A DNA stretch of 64,000 bases. Source: Adiantum capillus-veneris (Eukaryota; Streptophyta; Polypodiopsida; Polypodiales; Pteridaceae). Numbering within the stretch: the stretch's first letter is position 1; each line of letters opens with the position of its first letter. Positions 47,215 to 56,811 of this stretch are shown piece after piece. The DNA lies in contig CM043958.1 in NCBI GenBank assembly GCA_014529385.2, positions 119,979,518 through 120,043,517 on the forward strand, given 5' to 3'. The notes below the pieces were generated by a model. The model made no database searches. It saw nothing but the letters and a program-made list of their open reading frames with translations, and was not told the origin of the DNA. Both the position numbers and the translations under genes were made by a program.

Positions 47215-48811
47215 TGTCATAGTAATCATATCTAATTCTCTCAAATGATTTTCTCATGTTAAATTGATCATTTACTATGGGGAAGTGCCAGGGGAGAAAA
47301 ATCTAGAATATTGGTTAAGCTAGCAGACCGGCCATAGTCGGGATCCAAAGGAGGGAAAATAGGGATCCAAAGGGAGGGCCATCTGCAAAAGAGCAATGTG
47401 CAACAATGGGCTTAAAAGACACTAAGGTTCAGCCCATTAAGACTTTCAAAATGCTAAGGTTCCAAAATTCAAAGGTTGTGTCCTAAGGGCAAAAGCCTAG
47501 GGAAATTGGATGCTTTGTGTGTGTCCCAAAAGTCTTTCTCAAGGCCTACAAAGGAGGGGGCGAGCCCAAGAAGTAGGGGATGAGAGAGAAACTCACACAC
47601 ACACAAGCTTCCTTTGTACATAAGGGAAAGAGGGACACATATCAGCTCCCTAGCCCAGATGCCCACAAGGTGTACTCAAATCCTATTGGATGGCCTTGGA
47701 GGTGCACCAATGAGAATTAGGCTAGAGTAAGTCTAGTTTGATTAACTTAAAAACACTTAATAAAAGAACCGATAGGAATTAAGCTCTCTAGAAGACTATT
47801 GGACAGTCTCCAAAGGGGTCCAATGAGCATTCAGCAGCCCAATGGCTTGCCTGATTCCTATTGGCCAGGAGACAAAGGGGTCCAATGAGAGTTTAGTTGC
47901 ATTAATTAATTAGCAAAAGCTCTCACAAAAGGGGAAAGGGGGACACATGTCAAAAGGCTATCACTTATGCTCCTAAAATCCTATTTGCTAAGCCTAGGGA
48001 GGTCCAATGGGGTGTCTGCATGAGCAAATAGCAAGAGGGGTCGACCAAGAGAGAGAGGGGGCTGATTTTTCAAAGGCATTATTGACTTACACACACACAC
48101 AATCTATGTGTGAAGCAAGAAGATTCTCTCTCTCCTTCTCAAGCTTTAATGGAAAGCTTATCACCTACTCCAAGCTCGTGAGAAGGGAGGGCTACACCAA
48201 CAACTCTTGGCTTTGTGATGCAAATCCAACCAAGAGCCAAGATTCAATGCATGCTCGTCTCCTCTACCATGCTAATTACTAAGCTAAGCTATGCTAATAT
48301 GAGTAATTACGTCTCGATTATGTGAGGAGATGTACATCTTTCTCATAAGAGTACTCCTTCTTCCTCTCAATCTACTCTCATACCCCGCTAGCTCTCACCA
48401 TCTTCGAAGGTGTGTGAGGCCTTGGGTCTGAGACCTGAGGGAATTGATGTCGTGTTTGATAAGTGTTTTGCTTAGTGCTTGAAGTTTCCATCTTCATTGC
48501 ACTAGCTAGTATTGAAGGAACACAAAGAATTGTATTGTAAAATGTCTCTCTTGATGGGAGAAACCATAATACAAAGCCTTTTGGAGGGAGGACCAGCTCC
48601 ATGCAAATCTGGTCCTCAATTGTTGTCAATTGCTTAATTCCTCTCTCTTTTGAAGTATTGTTCATGCTATCTAACTAGGTGTTATGCTTTTTGTTGCTCT
48701 CTCCACCCAAGCACTCTTGTTATTCTCATTAGGAATCTATTCTAATGAAATGCTTACTATGTTCATGCTATTTTCCGCTACACACAAGTTTTCAGGCCAT
48801 TAAATGTTACA
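47215..48811 (+). mobile_element. Solo LTR L3
   Basis: It starts TGTCATAG and ends AATGTTACA (1597 bp) and is flanked by perfect AAAGG duplications. No internal element sequence is attached, so this is a solo LTR left by recombination between two LTRs. It is the reference copy for L1, L2 and L4. Confidence 0.92.
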
Positions 48812-48950
48812 AAAGGACTATATTTTGATGATTTTCTGATAGTACATACACTATTTACACTCATCTGGAAGATATTATTAGTGAATTTTCCCTTGATGAT
48901 GAATTATAAGGGCATTATTAGGTAATTATGCAAAAAATCACACGTTAACA
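48812..48950 (-). mobile_element. Partial 3' LTR of element G
   Basis: The minus strand starts TGTTAACGTGTG at 48950, after a purine-rich tract at 48951-48975. The first 138 bases run to the L3 insertion point. AAAGG at 48812-48816 is the second copy of the L3 target duplication. The rest would lie left of 47210, but I could not mark its end. Confidence 0.45.
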
Positions 48951-48975
48951 TCGAACTTTTTCCTCCCTCTTCAAA

Positions 48976-50090
48976 CATTGCCCTTAATTACTTAGTGCCA
49001 TTCCACCTCTCCTAGATGGCGTACTCCAGGACGATGTGTGCATGGGTTGAACAATCGTGTCTTATGCATAGCGTTGGTTGGCTCTACCATGCTTTGAAGA
49101 TCAATGCAGTTCAAACCAATATGTTGTGCAAGAGCTGGGTCTTGAGTAGTTAACTCAAAGGTTTCTGATGTCGAGGCTTTTTGACGTTGTCTTCCAAAGA
49201 GCAAATCTTGTAGCTTGTGTGCTCTCTGTTTGATTGTACCATCAGGATGCTTCAGCACGCTGATTGCCTGAGTTGTTGGTAGCACTTTTGACTGTTGTTG
49301 AACTTTTTCTTGCCATTGGTAGGTTGGTGTGCTTGGTGTGGAATGGTGTGGTGGAGTCTTCTGAGACTTAACTCTCCATTGCTTGATTGGTTTTACTGTC
49401 TTTGGAGAAGATATGTGCTCCTTTTTCTGCCAAATCCATTTCAAGTCAGGTTCCTTGCTCAGAGAAGCTCATCTCTGTGTTTTGACCCTTGGAACCTTCT
49501 TTGGTTTTGTCGGTGATGTTTTGGGCACCCAGATTTGAATCGGCTTGTCCTTAAGCTTTGTTTTTGGTACTCAAATTTGCCTGACTCCTTGCATACTACT
49601 TGTAGCATTTTCTTGTCGAGAGGACGGAGAATATTGATTGCTTTGTTGATTACTCCCTTTCCATTCCTCCTTGCTTGGTGCAATTGGAACAATGAGTTGC
49701 GCCCACCTTTAGGTGATAGCTTGAGTTGATTTGTATCCCAATCTGGTATTGCCTTGTATGTTTGCATGCAGGGAATTCCAAGAATCATCGTCTCATTCAT
49801 GTGTTCATTTTGTAAGCATGCAAACTGATGAGGACATGAACATCCATGTACTATCACGTTCAAGTTGACTACTCCCAATGTTGGTGTTGGGTTCTTGTTG
49901 CATCCTTTTATTGTCGCTATTCCTACCGTCAATGCTTGACTTGTTGCTTTCTTGTACGTGGAATAACTGACTGCATTTACTCTAGCTCCTGTGTCGACCA
50001 AGGCATTTGTGCTATGATTGGTGAGCTGTACTCTAATGCGCAGGTCCATTCCGTCTAACCATTCATCATTTGTTGACATTGCGTCTTTAG
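48976..50090 (-). pseudogene. Retropepsin-like and W-x-P-K region of element G
   Basis: ORF 50079-49459 (206 aa) holds a retropepsin: LTNHSTNALVDTGARVNAVS with an intact D-T-G, then NETMILGIPCMQTYKAIPDW, the usual ILG segment. Upstream the same frame remains open to about 50160 (KAALKNQQIPIPLNTLKIDD), overlapping the end of the integrase frame. Downstream comes QIWVPKTSP (about 49519-49537) and, after a stop, ORF 49444-48992 (basic, Q/T/P-rich, no motif). The catalytic triad is intact here, unlike in B. The domain lies after the integrase, which is not the usual place. Confidence 0.7.
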
Positions 50091-50114
50091 GCTTCCCATT
50101 TCGGTCATCTATTT

Positions 50115-50960
50115 TCAGAGTGTTGAGGGGAATCGGTATTTGTTGATTCTTGAGAGCAGCTTTCCGTTTGAGTACCCAAGTCGAGCTTCCTCTTGGGCTT
50201 CATCAATAACGTATTGTTGTTTAATCCTCCTTTGCTTGGCTGCATGCATTCTTTCTAGCAATTCATTGGTTAGCGGCATATTGTATTTCTTTAAACGGCA
50301 TCCACTAATCCAATTAGACATCGGTTCACCATCTAGGGTGGACAACTTTGCTACTCCACTTGGAGATACATCTTCAATGATAAACGGTCCGTTTCCCTTT
50401 TTCTTAAACTTGTGAATGTGTTGCTTAAGGGAATAGACTATAACTAAGTCCCCTTTCTTGAAGATTTTTGTTATTAGGTGGGAATCAAAAAATTGTTTTT
50501 GTTTCCGCTTTTGTGCATAGATGTGAGCTACGACAGTTAGACTTTGCTCATCTAGCTTCTCTAAATCTTCTAGTCTTTTTGACAATTCATGTCTAGTCCA
50601 CTCAAGATTTTTAGCTACCCTTAATGTCGGCAATAGAAAATATATTGGCAGTATGACATCAAGACCATAAACAAGGTTAAAGGGTGTAGCATTTAAAGTT
50701 GTTTTGAATGAACTTGATAAGCCCATAGAGCTGCATGGAGATTCATTTCTCAGTCTTTCCTTCCTGAACTAACCACTTTAGTCAATACCGAGCTAAGAAT
50801 TTTGTTCATATGCTCAGCTTGTTCGTTTGCTTGTGGGTGATAGGGAGTTGATTTGTTATGGATGACCATAAACTCATTAAGCAAATACTCGATTACCTCG
50901 TTGAGGAAATGAGTTCCCCGATCATTGACAATAAATCAATGTGGCATTCAACGTTGTTTG
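50115..50960 (-). pseudogene. Integrase C-terminal half of element G
   Basis: Minus-strand protein begins near 50960 (VNDRGTHFLNEVIEYLLNEF, second core Asp) and continues KSTPYHPQANEQAEHMNKIL with the core Glu. ORF 50726-50115 then carries TTLNATPFNLVYGLDVILPI, GDLVIVYSLKQHIHKFKKKG, NGPFIIEDVSPSGVAKL (GPY/F module) and ends FPSTL. A stop near 50945 and a frame change near 50730 break it. Everything upstream (zinc region, first Asp, RT) is missing; the break lies beside the (GA)n tract at 50972-50990. Confidence 0.85.
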
Positions 50961-50971
50961 AGCACCACAAA

Positions 50972-51420
50972 GAGAGAGAGAGAGAGAGAGTAGATTAAAT
51001 AGAGTGCACTCAAAAGAATGAATGGAAACTTGCTTGATTGATTAGAATGAGCATGTGGTAAGTAGCATGTGTGCTACAACAAGTAGCATGTGGCTATATG
51101 TATAGAATGTGTACATAGCATGTCGTTAGTAGCATGTGGGCTACAACATGTAGCATGTGGCTATATGTATAGAATGTGTACATAGCATGTGTTAAGGATT
51201 CCTTTGTAGAAGGTTGTATCCATGCACATAGGATGCATGGTATTATGCTTGGCTTTAGGGACTGGTGACATATAGAGTGTAAGCTAAAGGCTCTTCCTCT
51301 ATATATAGGATTCCTATGTAGGAGGTCGTATCCTTGCACATAGGGATGTATGCTAGTGTGCTTGGCTTTAGGGATTGGTCACATATAGAGTGTAAGCTAA
51401 AGGCTTACCCCATCAATACA
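50972..51420. repeat. (GA)n and short direct duplications
   Basis: After (GA)n (50972-50990) two direct repeats follow: GTAGCATGTG units at 51062 and 51129 (67-bp period) and GGATTCCT units at 51196 and 51308 (112-bp period; each ends with CACATATAGAGTGTAAGC-like sequence). Two TATATATA-like words lie within. It may be an LTR, but no partner copy is seen. Confidence 0.7.
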
Positions 51421-52424
51421 AAAAGCGATCAAACCATTGAAGAAGAGAAGAAGGATGAAAAAGAAGACAAGGAAGAAAAAAAAATTGAGGCAAAGAAAGT
51501 AGAAGAAAAGGCTAAAGAACCGGATTTGACTGATTGACCATCTACTTCCCAAAAACCTCAACAAGAAACTCCAATTGACCTAGAAGTGAAGCATGGAGAA
51601 ATAATGTAAAGTTCCAAATAGAATTCCTCAGAGGCCAAATGGAAAAAAAGCATACATAGCTCAAGCTCATGCTCTCACTGAAAGCATTTTCAATGGCTCT
51701 AAAGATAAAGATGTGTAGATAGTGCAATTCAAAGAAAAACTTAAACACGAATGAGTTTTCAACAAGCTACTAGCCTCTATAATGAATCATAGAGGTTACA
51801 AAGAAAGATCTATAAAAATTAGACAAGGCAAAGGTGGCACATGCTAAAGAAGCAGTGACATTTGGGGAGGCATTAGAGGAGAGTGAGAGTTAAAACAAGA
51901 GACACAAATAGGAAAGGCACTTAGTCAAATCCTACAATTCAATCTAGAAGAAGCATCAAATGACAAAGATGATGGAGATATCTAGAGGTGTGGAGTAAAT
52001 TGACAAGTTAAAGGCTGCTCTAAAGCTAGCCAATGAGGAACCATCCCAGAGAAAAATTATCCGGGGTGGGATTTTCATGTGGAATACCAAAATGCCACTA
52101 TTGATCATGAAGGAAGGCCTATGGAAAACACGTACACAAGATGATCCTTAGCATGTTTGCACCGATTCACTCATCATGCAAATTGGGTGGTAAGGAATGA
52201 GTCCAAACTGGCTCTCATTGGTCTCGATTGAACAATGCAGTAGTAGTTTCCTTGTTCACAATTCATCTCATCCCTGACAAAGTGCACCCACTCAAGATAC
52301 TTAACAAACAATTTCCCATCACACTCGGTATGTGTAGACCCTGTGAGCTAATTCTAGTTATACTGTCATCGGCAAATATCCTCATGATAGCCACTTCATG
52401 CCATTGATAAACAAAGGCAAGATA
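51421..52424. other. Decayed, unassigned sequence
   Basis: A lysine/glutamate-rich open piece (51427-51537, plus strand) is followed by many stops. Some words suggest an old coding sequence, but no domain can be named. Confidence 0.35.
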
Positions 52425-52613
52425 TCATCCACTTGTACCTTGTGTTGAGTGTGATATCTCAACAATTCCCCTCAATTCTAACACCATCTCTTGCACTCCT
52501 AGGACTTGAACTTGTTGTAGCTTCTTTGCTCTAAGGGCCCTCGTGAAAGTATCTGCAACCTGCTCATGTGCCCTCATGTACACAAGGTTGTTGTCAACCA
52601 AGACCTTGACCAA
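52425..52613 (-). pseudogene. Copia RNase H C-terminal scrap
   Basis: The minus-strand ORF reads MRAHEQVADTFTRALRAKKL, matching the conserved end of copia RNase H (xxQxADxFTKALxxxKF), then LGVQEMVLELRGIVEIS. This is a different copia lineage from element C (which ends NLADLFTKVLSHEKL). No other copia domain survives beside it. Confidence 0.6.
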
Positions 52614-53292
52614 GACCCTCTCCCTACAATCTCAAGGACTATAGAGAATCCCAAGCTTCACCATTCTCCCACAAACATATCCTCAAGTTCATATCCTTAT
52701 CAATGCCTTCTAAAACTATGGAGGGATCCTTGTACACAAAACATTATAAATCTCTCTCCCTCAAATAGCTTCATTTGGTGGTCTTTTGAGGCCTTAAGAC
52801 CTTACAAAGAGATGGACAAAAGTGAGATTTTGATTATTGTAGCAGGTGTGTACTGCACATGTATACACAGGACACACACACAAATCGAGATTGATTTATT
52901 ATTCGTCTTCTTTTTTGCTACTCAAAATAATACAAAAGGTCCTCATAACATATGTAAGAATGCAACATAAAGAGGAATATGTACAATATCAATGTGAAAT
53001 TTTTAGTGAAGTGAACTTTCGCTATAGTATCAATGGAAAGGGGCAAGTAGTCATCTAGGAAAACCAATGCTCACCTTGATCCCTCAACCAAGGTGTATGT
53101 TGTGTAAGAGAGTGATCAAAATCCGCAACATTATAAGATTGCATGTAGCAAAACGGAAGCAAGCTGCTATTACTAATCTCTTGTTTACTAACCTCATCAC
53201 TTAGGGAAGAGTTTAATTAGAAAACGGTACTATTACCCATGTCATATAGACCATTAAAAACAAGTCATTTCAAGACACAAGCACACATTGCC

Positions 53293-53294
<2 letters not shown>
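52614..53294. other. No gene seen
   Basis: Two overlapping plus-strand ORFs (52566-52970 and 52846-53058) lack known motifs or codon bias. Confidence 0.4.

Positions 53295-53368
<74 letters not shown>
53295..53368. repeat. (TG)n(AG)n compound microsatellite
   Basis: About 15 TG units pass directly into about 22 AG units. Confidence 0.95.
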
Positions 53369-53372
<4 letters not shown>

Positions 53373-53857
53373 AACAATTTGAGAATAGCTAAAGCAAAGG
53401 GTTTTTCTTGCACAGGGGATGAAATTTTCTTGCCGTTGCAACAAAATATGAAAATACAATGCTCATGGTAAACCTGTTAGGACTCCTAAGAGCCCCATCA
53501 CGCCAACGCGTTGCAACAGCCATAGCGCAAGCAGTCAAAGCATGCATTTAATGTTTTCTTTTCAGCACATGAAACCGATAGCAAATGGTGAGGATACTTG
53601 CTCAGCAGTGTCCACGTTCTAAATCTGTGTCTACAACTTGCTATCAACCATCAATATGCAAGCTTCTGACTATATGCACAATTGGAGACTTGCAAATATT
53701 GTCTAATTTCAGAATTCTTGTAGGGGCTAGAGTGCATACTTCAGGCACCCCAAGTGCCATAAGAGCTCGTTTTATTTGTGCATGACGGCTTTTTAACAAA
53801 GCTTTTATGTATGCACAATATGGGAAAAGGTGAATTAAGCGAATCTCATTGAGATCT

Positions 53858-53861
<4 letters not shown>

Positions 53862-53943
<82 letters not shown>

Positions 53944-54049
53944 GCCATGCAGGGCAGAGTCTGCACGACTCAGCCTGCAAGCCCCACCCCCTTCTCCCTC
54001 TCTCAAAGCCAAGCAGGGTGACTCTCTGTGTGTGTGTGTGTGTGTGTGT
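53862..54049. repeat. (CT)n(CA)n ... (TG)n inverted pair
   Basis: (CT)n 53862-53888 runs into (CA)n 53888-53941; after 85 bp a (TG)n run follows (54027-54049). The CA and TG runs are complementary and could form a hairpin of 20 or more base pairs. Confidence 0.95.
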
Positions 54050-55134
54050 CACGCGAGCTAGCAATGTAATGGCAATGATCTATGAACTTTGAGAGTAGTG
54101 GAATTAGGAAATTAGATGAAGCTCTTTTGTGAGATTACTTTGTGAGCATAGCGGGTGAAATTAATTGATGGTAGCAACATAAACATGGTACTTAGTTAAC
54201 TTGGCATGAACAATACTTTTGCAAGAGAGAGAGTTTAGAGAACATAACAATAGTTGAGGACCGAATTCATATGGAGCCGGTCCCCCCTCCAATAGGCATT
54301 TGTATTATAGTTTCTCCCATCGAGAGAGACTTGGTACAATACAATCTTTGTGCTCCTTGTGACCTACGTGATGCAATGAAGATGGAAAGCTTCATGCATC
54401 ACAAGCATAACATAAACTTTGTAGAAAGCATTAACTATCCCAAGCCTCAGTCCCAAGGCCTCAAACACCTTCGAAGGTGGAGAGAGCTAGTGGGGAATGA
54501 GGGCAGGGAAGAGGAAGAAGAAACATTTAATAGGAGAAAGAAATAGTTCCTCACTTATCATCACTCTTATTGCTAGCATACATAATAGCATAGTAATGAA
54601 GATGACAAGCTTAAGCATTGAAGCATGGCTCTTGCTTGGATTTGCATTCCATAGCCAAGAGTGTTGGTGTAGGCTCTTACTTCTCACAAGCTTGGAGAAG
54701 GAGGTTGAGTTCCTCAACTTTCACCGAGTGAGAATGGATCCACAAAATGAGTGTGTGTGTGGTGTATATCCCCCTAGCACCCACCTTGCTTGCTTGGGGC
54801 GAGTTGCAACTTTTCCACATGCTGCAAGCTCATTGGACCCCTCTCCCCCTAGCCAATCACATGCAGCATGCAGTCAAGTACATGGGCAGTCTTTTGACAA
54901 GTGTCCTCCTTACCGCTTAGAGAGAGAGAGAGAGCTCGAAAATATATAGATATTTGTTGGATGGAACTAGATGCTCATTGGACCCCTCTTTAGCTCAACA
55001 AATAGCATTCAAGCACACCATGTGGTTAAGCTTAGTGAGAGTCTGACATGTGTCCCATGTGTCCTTTTAGAAAAGGGGTGCCCCTTGGGTGAGTGGAAGG
55101 TTAAGTCAAAGATTCCCCTAACTTTGAGACTTTT

Positions 55135-55480
55135 ATGCATAGGAAGCTTCTGAAGCAACTTCCTCATTAAGTGTGTAGGGTCTCTTTTTTACTCAAGCAT
55201 CTTACCCCCCATGCATAGGAAGCTTCTCAAGCAACTTCCTCATTAAGTGTGTAGGGTCTCTTTTTTACTCAAGCATCTTACCCCCCATGCATAGGAAGCT
55301 TCTCAAGCAACTTCCTCATTAAGTGTGTAGGGTTTCTTTTTGACTCAAGCGTCTTACCCCCCATGCATAGGAAGCTTCTCGAGCAACTTCCTCATCAAGT
55401 GTATAGGGTCTCTTTTTGACTCAAGCATCTTACCCCCCATGCATAGGAAGCTTCTTAAGCAACTTCCTCATTAAGTATGA
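55135..55480. repeat. 76-bp tandem array
   Basis: ATGCATAGGAAGCTTCT starts at 55135, 55211, 55287, 55363 and 55439, exactly 76 bp apart; the last unit is partial. Units differ by a few bases. Confidence 0.95.
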
Positions 55481-55522
55481 CAAGTACCTTAGTCATCAAG
55501 CATGACAAGCACCGTAGGTGGA

Positions 55523-55690
55523 GTTCCCACCTCAAGCTCAGCCCTAGCTTGCCTAAGATCAAAGGCAAGTTTAGGTCGGGTTCCCACCTCAAGCACATTC
55601 CGAGCTTGCTTAAGGTGAAAGGCAAGTTTAGGTCGGGTTCCCACCTCAAGCTCAACCCTAGCTTGCTTAAGGTCAAAGGACTTTTAGCAG
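55523..55690. repeat. 57-bp tandem array
   Basis: GTTCCCACCTCAAGC starts at 55523, 55580 and 55637. Period 57 keeps an open frame on both strands, giving repetitive ORFs that are not genes. Confidence 0.95.
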
Positions 55691-55754
55691 TAACCATTGG
55701 AGGTCTTTAATGAAGCTAACCCTAAGGTCTTTTAAGCTGCATTAGATGCACGTA

Positions 55755-55956
55755 GCTCTTTGATAGACTACCTCCTTTTGGACCCCTATTGAGATGTAAC
55801 CATCTCTCCTCTTGGTCCCCTGTTGAGGTAAGTCTAGAAGCACTTATTGCACATTGCTCTTTGATAGACCATCTCCTTTTGGACCCCTATTGAGATGCAA
55901 CCATCTCTCCTTTTGGTCCTGTGTTGAGATAGGTCTAGAAGCACATGTCTCTATTC
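55755..55956. repeat. 101-bp direct duplication
   Basis: GCTCTTTGATAGAC starts at 55755 and 55856; both units contain TTTTGGACCCCTATTGAGATG. Confidence 0.9.
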
Positions 55957-56059
55957 TAACTCTTGTTCCCGTTTATTCTCCCACATTAAATGATCAGTTT
56001 AATATGAGAAAATCATTTGGTAAAGTTAGATATTATATTTTATGACAAGCAATCTAGGT

Positions 56060-56103
56060 GGATTTTTTTTTTTTTTTTGGGGGTGGGGGGGGGGGGGGGG
56101 GGG
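56060..56103. repeat. T run followed by G run
   Basis: A run of about 17 T is followed by GGGGGTGGGG and a long G run. Confidence 0.9.
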
Positions 56104-56424
56104 ATCTTGCTAATAAAATGTTTTCTAAAAGTGAGAGCCAATATGTATGTCTACGATTTTGGAAAATACGCTTTAAAGGAAATCAAGAAAGATGCCTGCT
56201 TTGATTAATTAGCAAAGGCAAGTGTGGTGGGCAATGATGTGACGAGTTGAGAGAGGAAGGCAACATACAAAAAGTGCAAGGCACATCACAAGTGGTTGAT
56301 TGCAAGTGGAGAGAGAAAGGTGGCAAGTGTTGCAGCTCGTGTAGGAGCCAGGCCAGCCAATGCCGCGAGGAGCTGGCTAGAAGAAGTTTTTTTCTAAAAG
56401 TGAAGTGCACCTCTCAAGCACCAT

Positions 56425-56492
56425 TGGGCGAGTATGCGCTGGTTAGAATAATGACCCTTGATCTACTCGGGGCTGCACGAGTTCGAATCCAA
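56425..56492 (+). other. tRNA-like segment, possible SINE head
   Basis: GCGCTGGTTAGAATAATG resembles an RNA polymerase III A box (tRNA D-arm) and GAGTTCGAATCC, 40 bp further, matches the B box (T-arm). A full cloverleaf is not apparent, so a functional tRNA is unlikely; a tRNA-derived SINE or pseudogene fits better. It lies about 320 bp upstream of the importin alpha start codon. Confidence 0.5.
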
Positions 56493-56639
56493 CTTTTGAA
56501 TTGTGGTTTTTGTCTTATTGTATAATAAGGAAAGGATGTAGTGGAATCTGTGGAGATTCTGGCCAATAAAAATGTGAGAGTATGTGAGAACCAGTATGTA
56601 TGACCGTTTTTTGAAAGTGAGAGCAGTATGTATATGTAT

Positions 56640-56811
56640 GTGTGCACTTGTATGTATATGTATGTACGAGCTGGGCTGTGAGAACCCTAAGTTCACACGA
56701 TTTCATAATTGAATACACAAAAATAGAAACTTCCCGCCTTCCCTTGGCTCCCTCTACTTTCGACAGCTCGCGATCGAAGCTCGTCGTCTTCAGCGAGTGT
56801 GTCTGCGAGCC
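56640..56811 (+). promoter_or_regulatory. Presumed 5' UTR/proximal promoter of importin alpha
   Basis: Between a TATGTATATGTATGT duplication (56629-56667) and the start codon lies mixed sequence with CTCCCTCTACTTTCGACAGC just before the gene. No firm TATA box or transcription start can be fixed by eye. The in-frame upstream stretch lacks an ATG, so translation starts at 56812. Confidence 0.35.

Larger units (their letters stand above)
54065..56047 (-). mobile_element. LTR L4, inverted copy of the L family
   Basis: The minus strand starts TGTCATAA at 56047 and follows L3 (TTTTCTCATATTAAACTGATC, then the 3' portion at 54240-54540). The left end is vague, with similarity fading near 54065-54200. 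It is longer than L3 because of three tandem arrays at 55135-55956. Confidence 0.7.
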
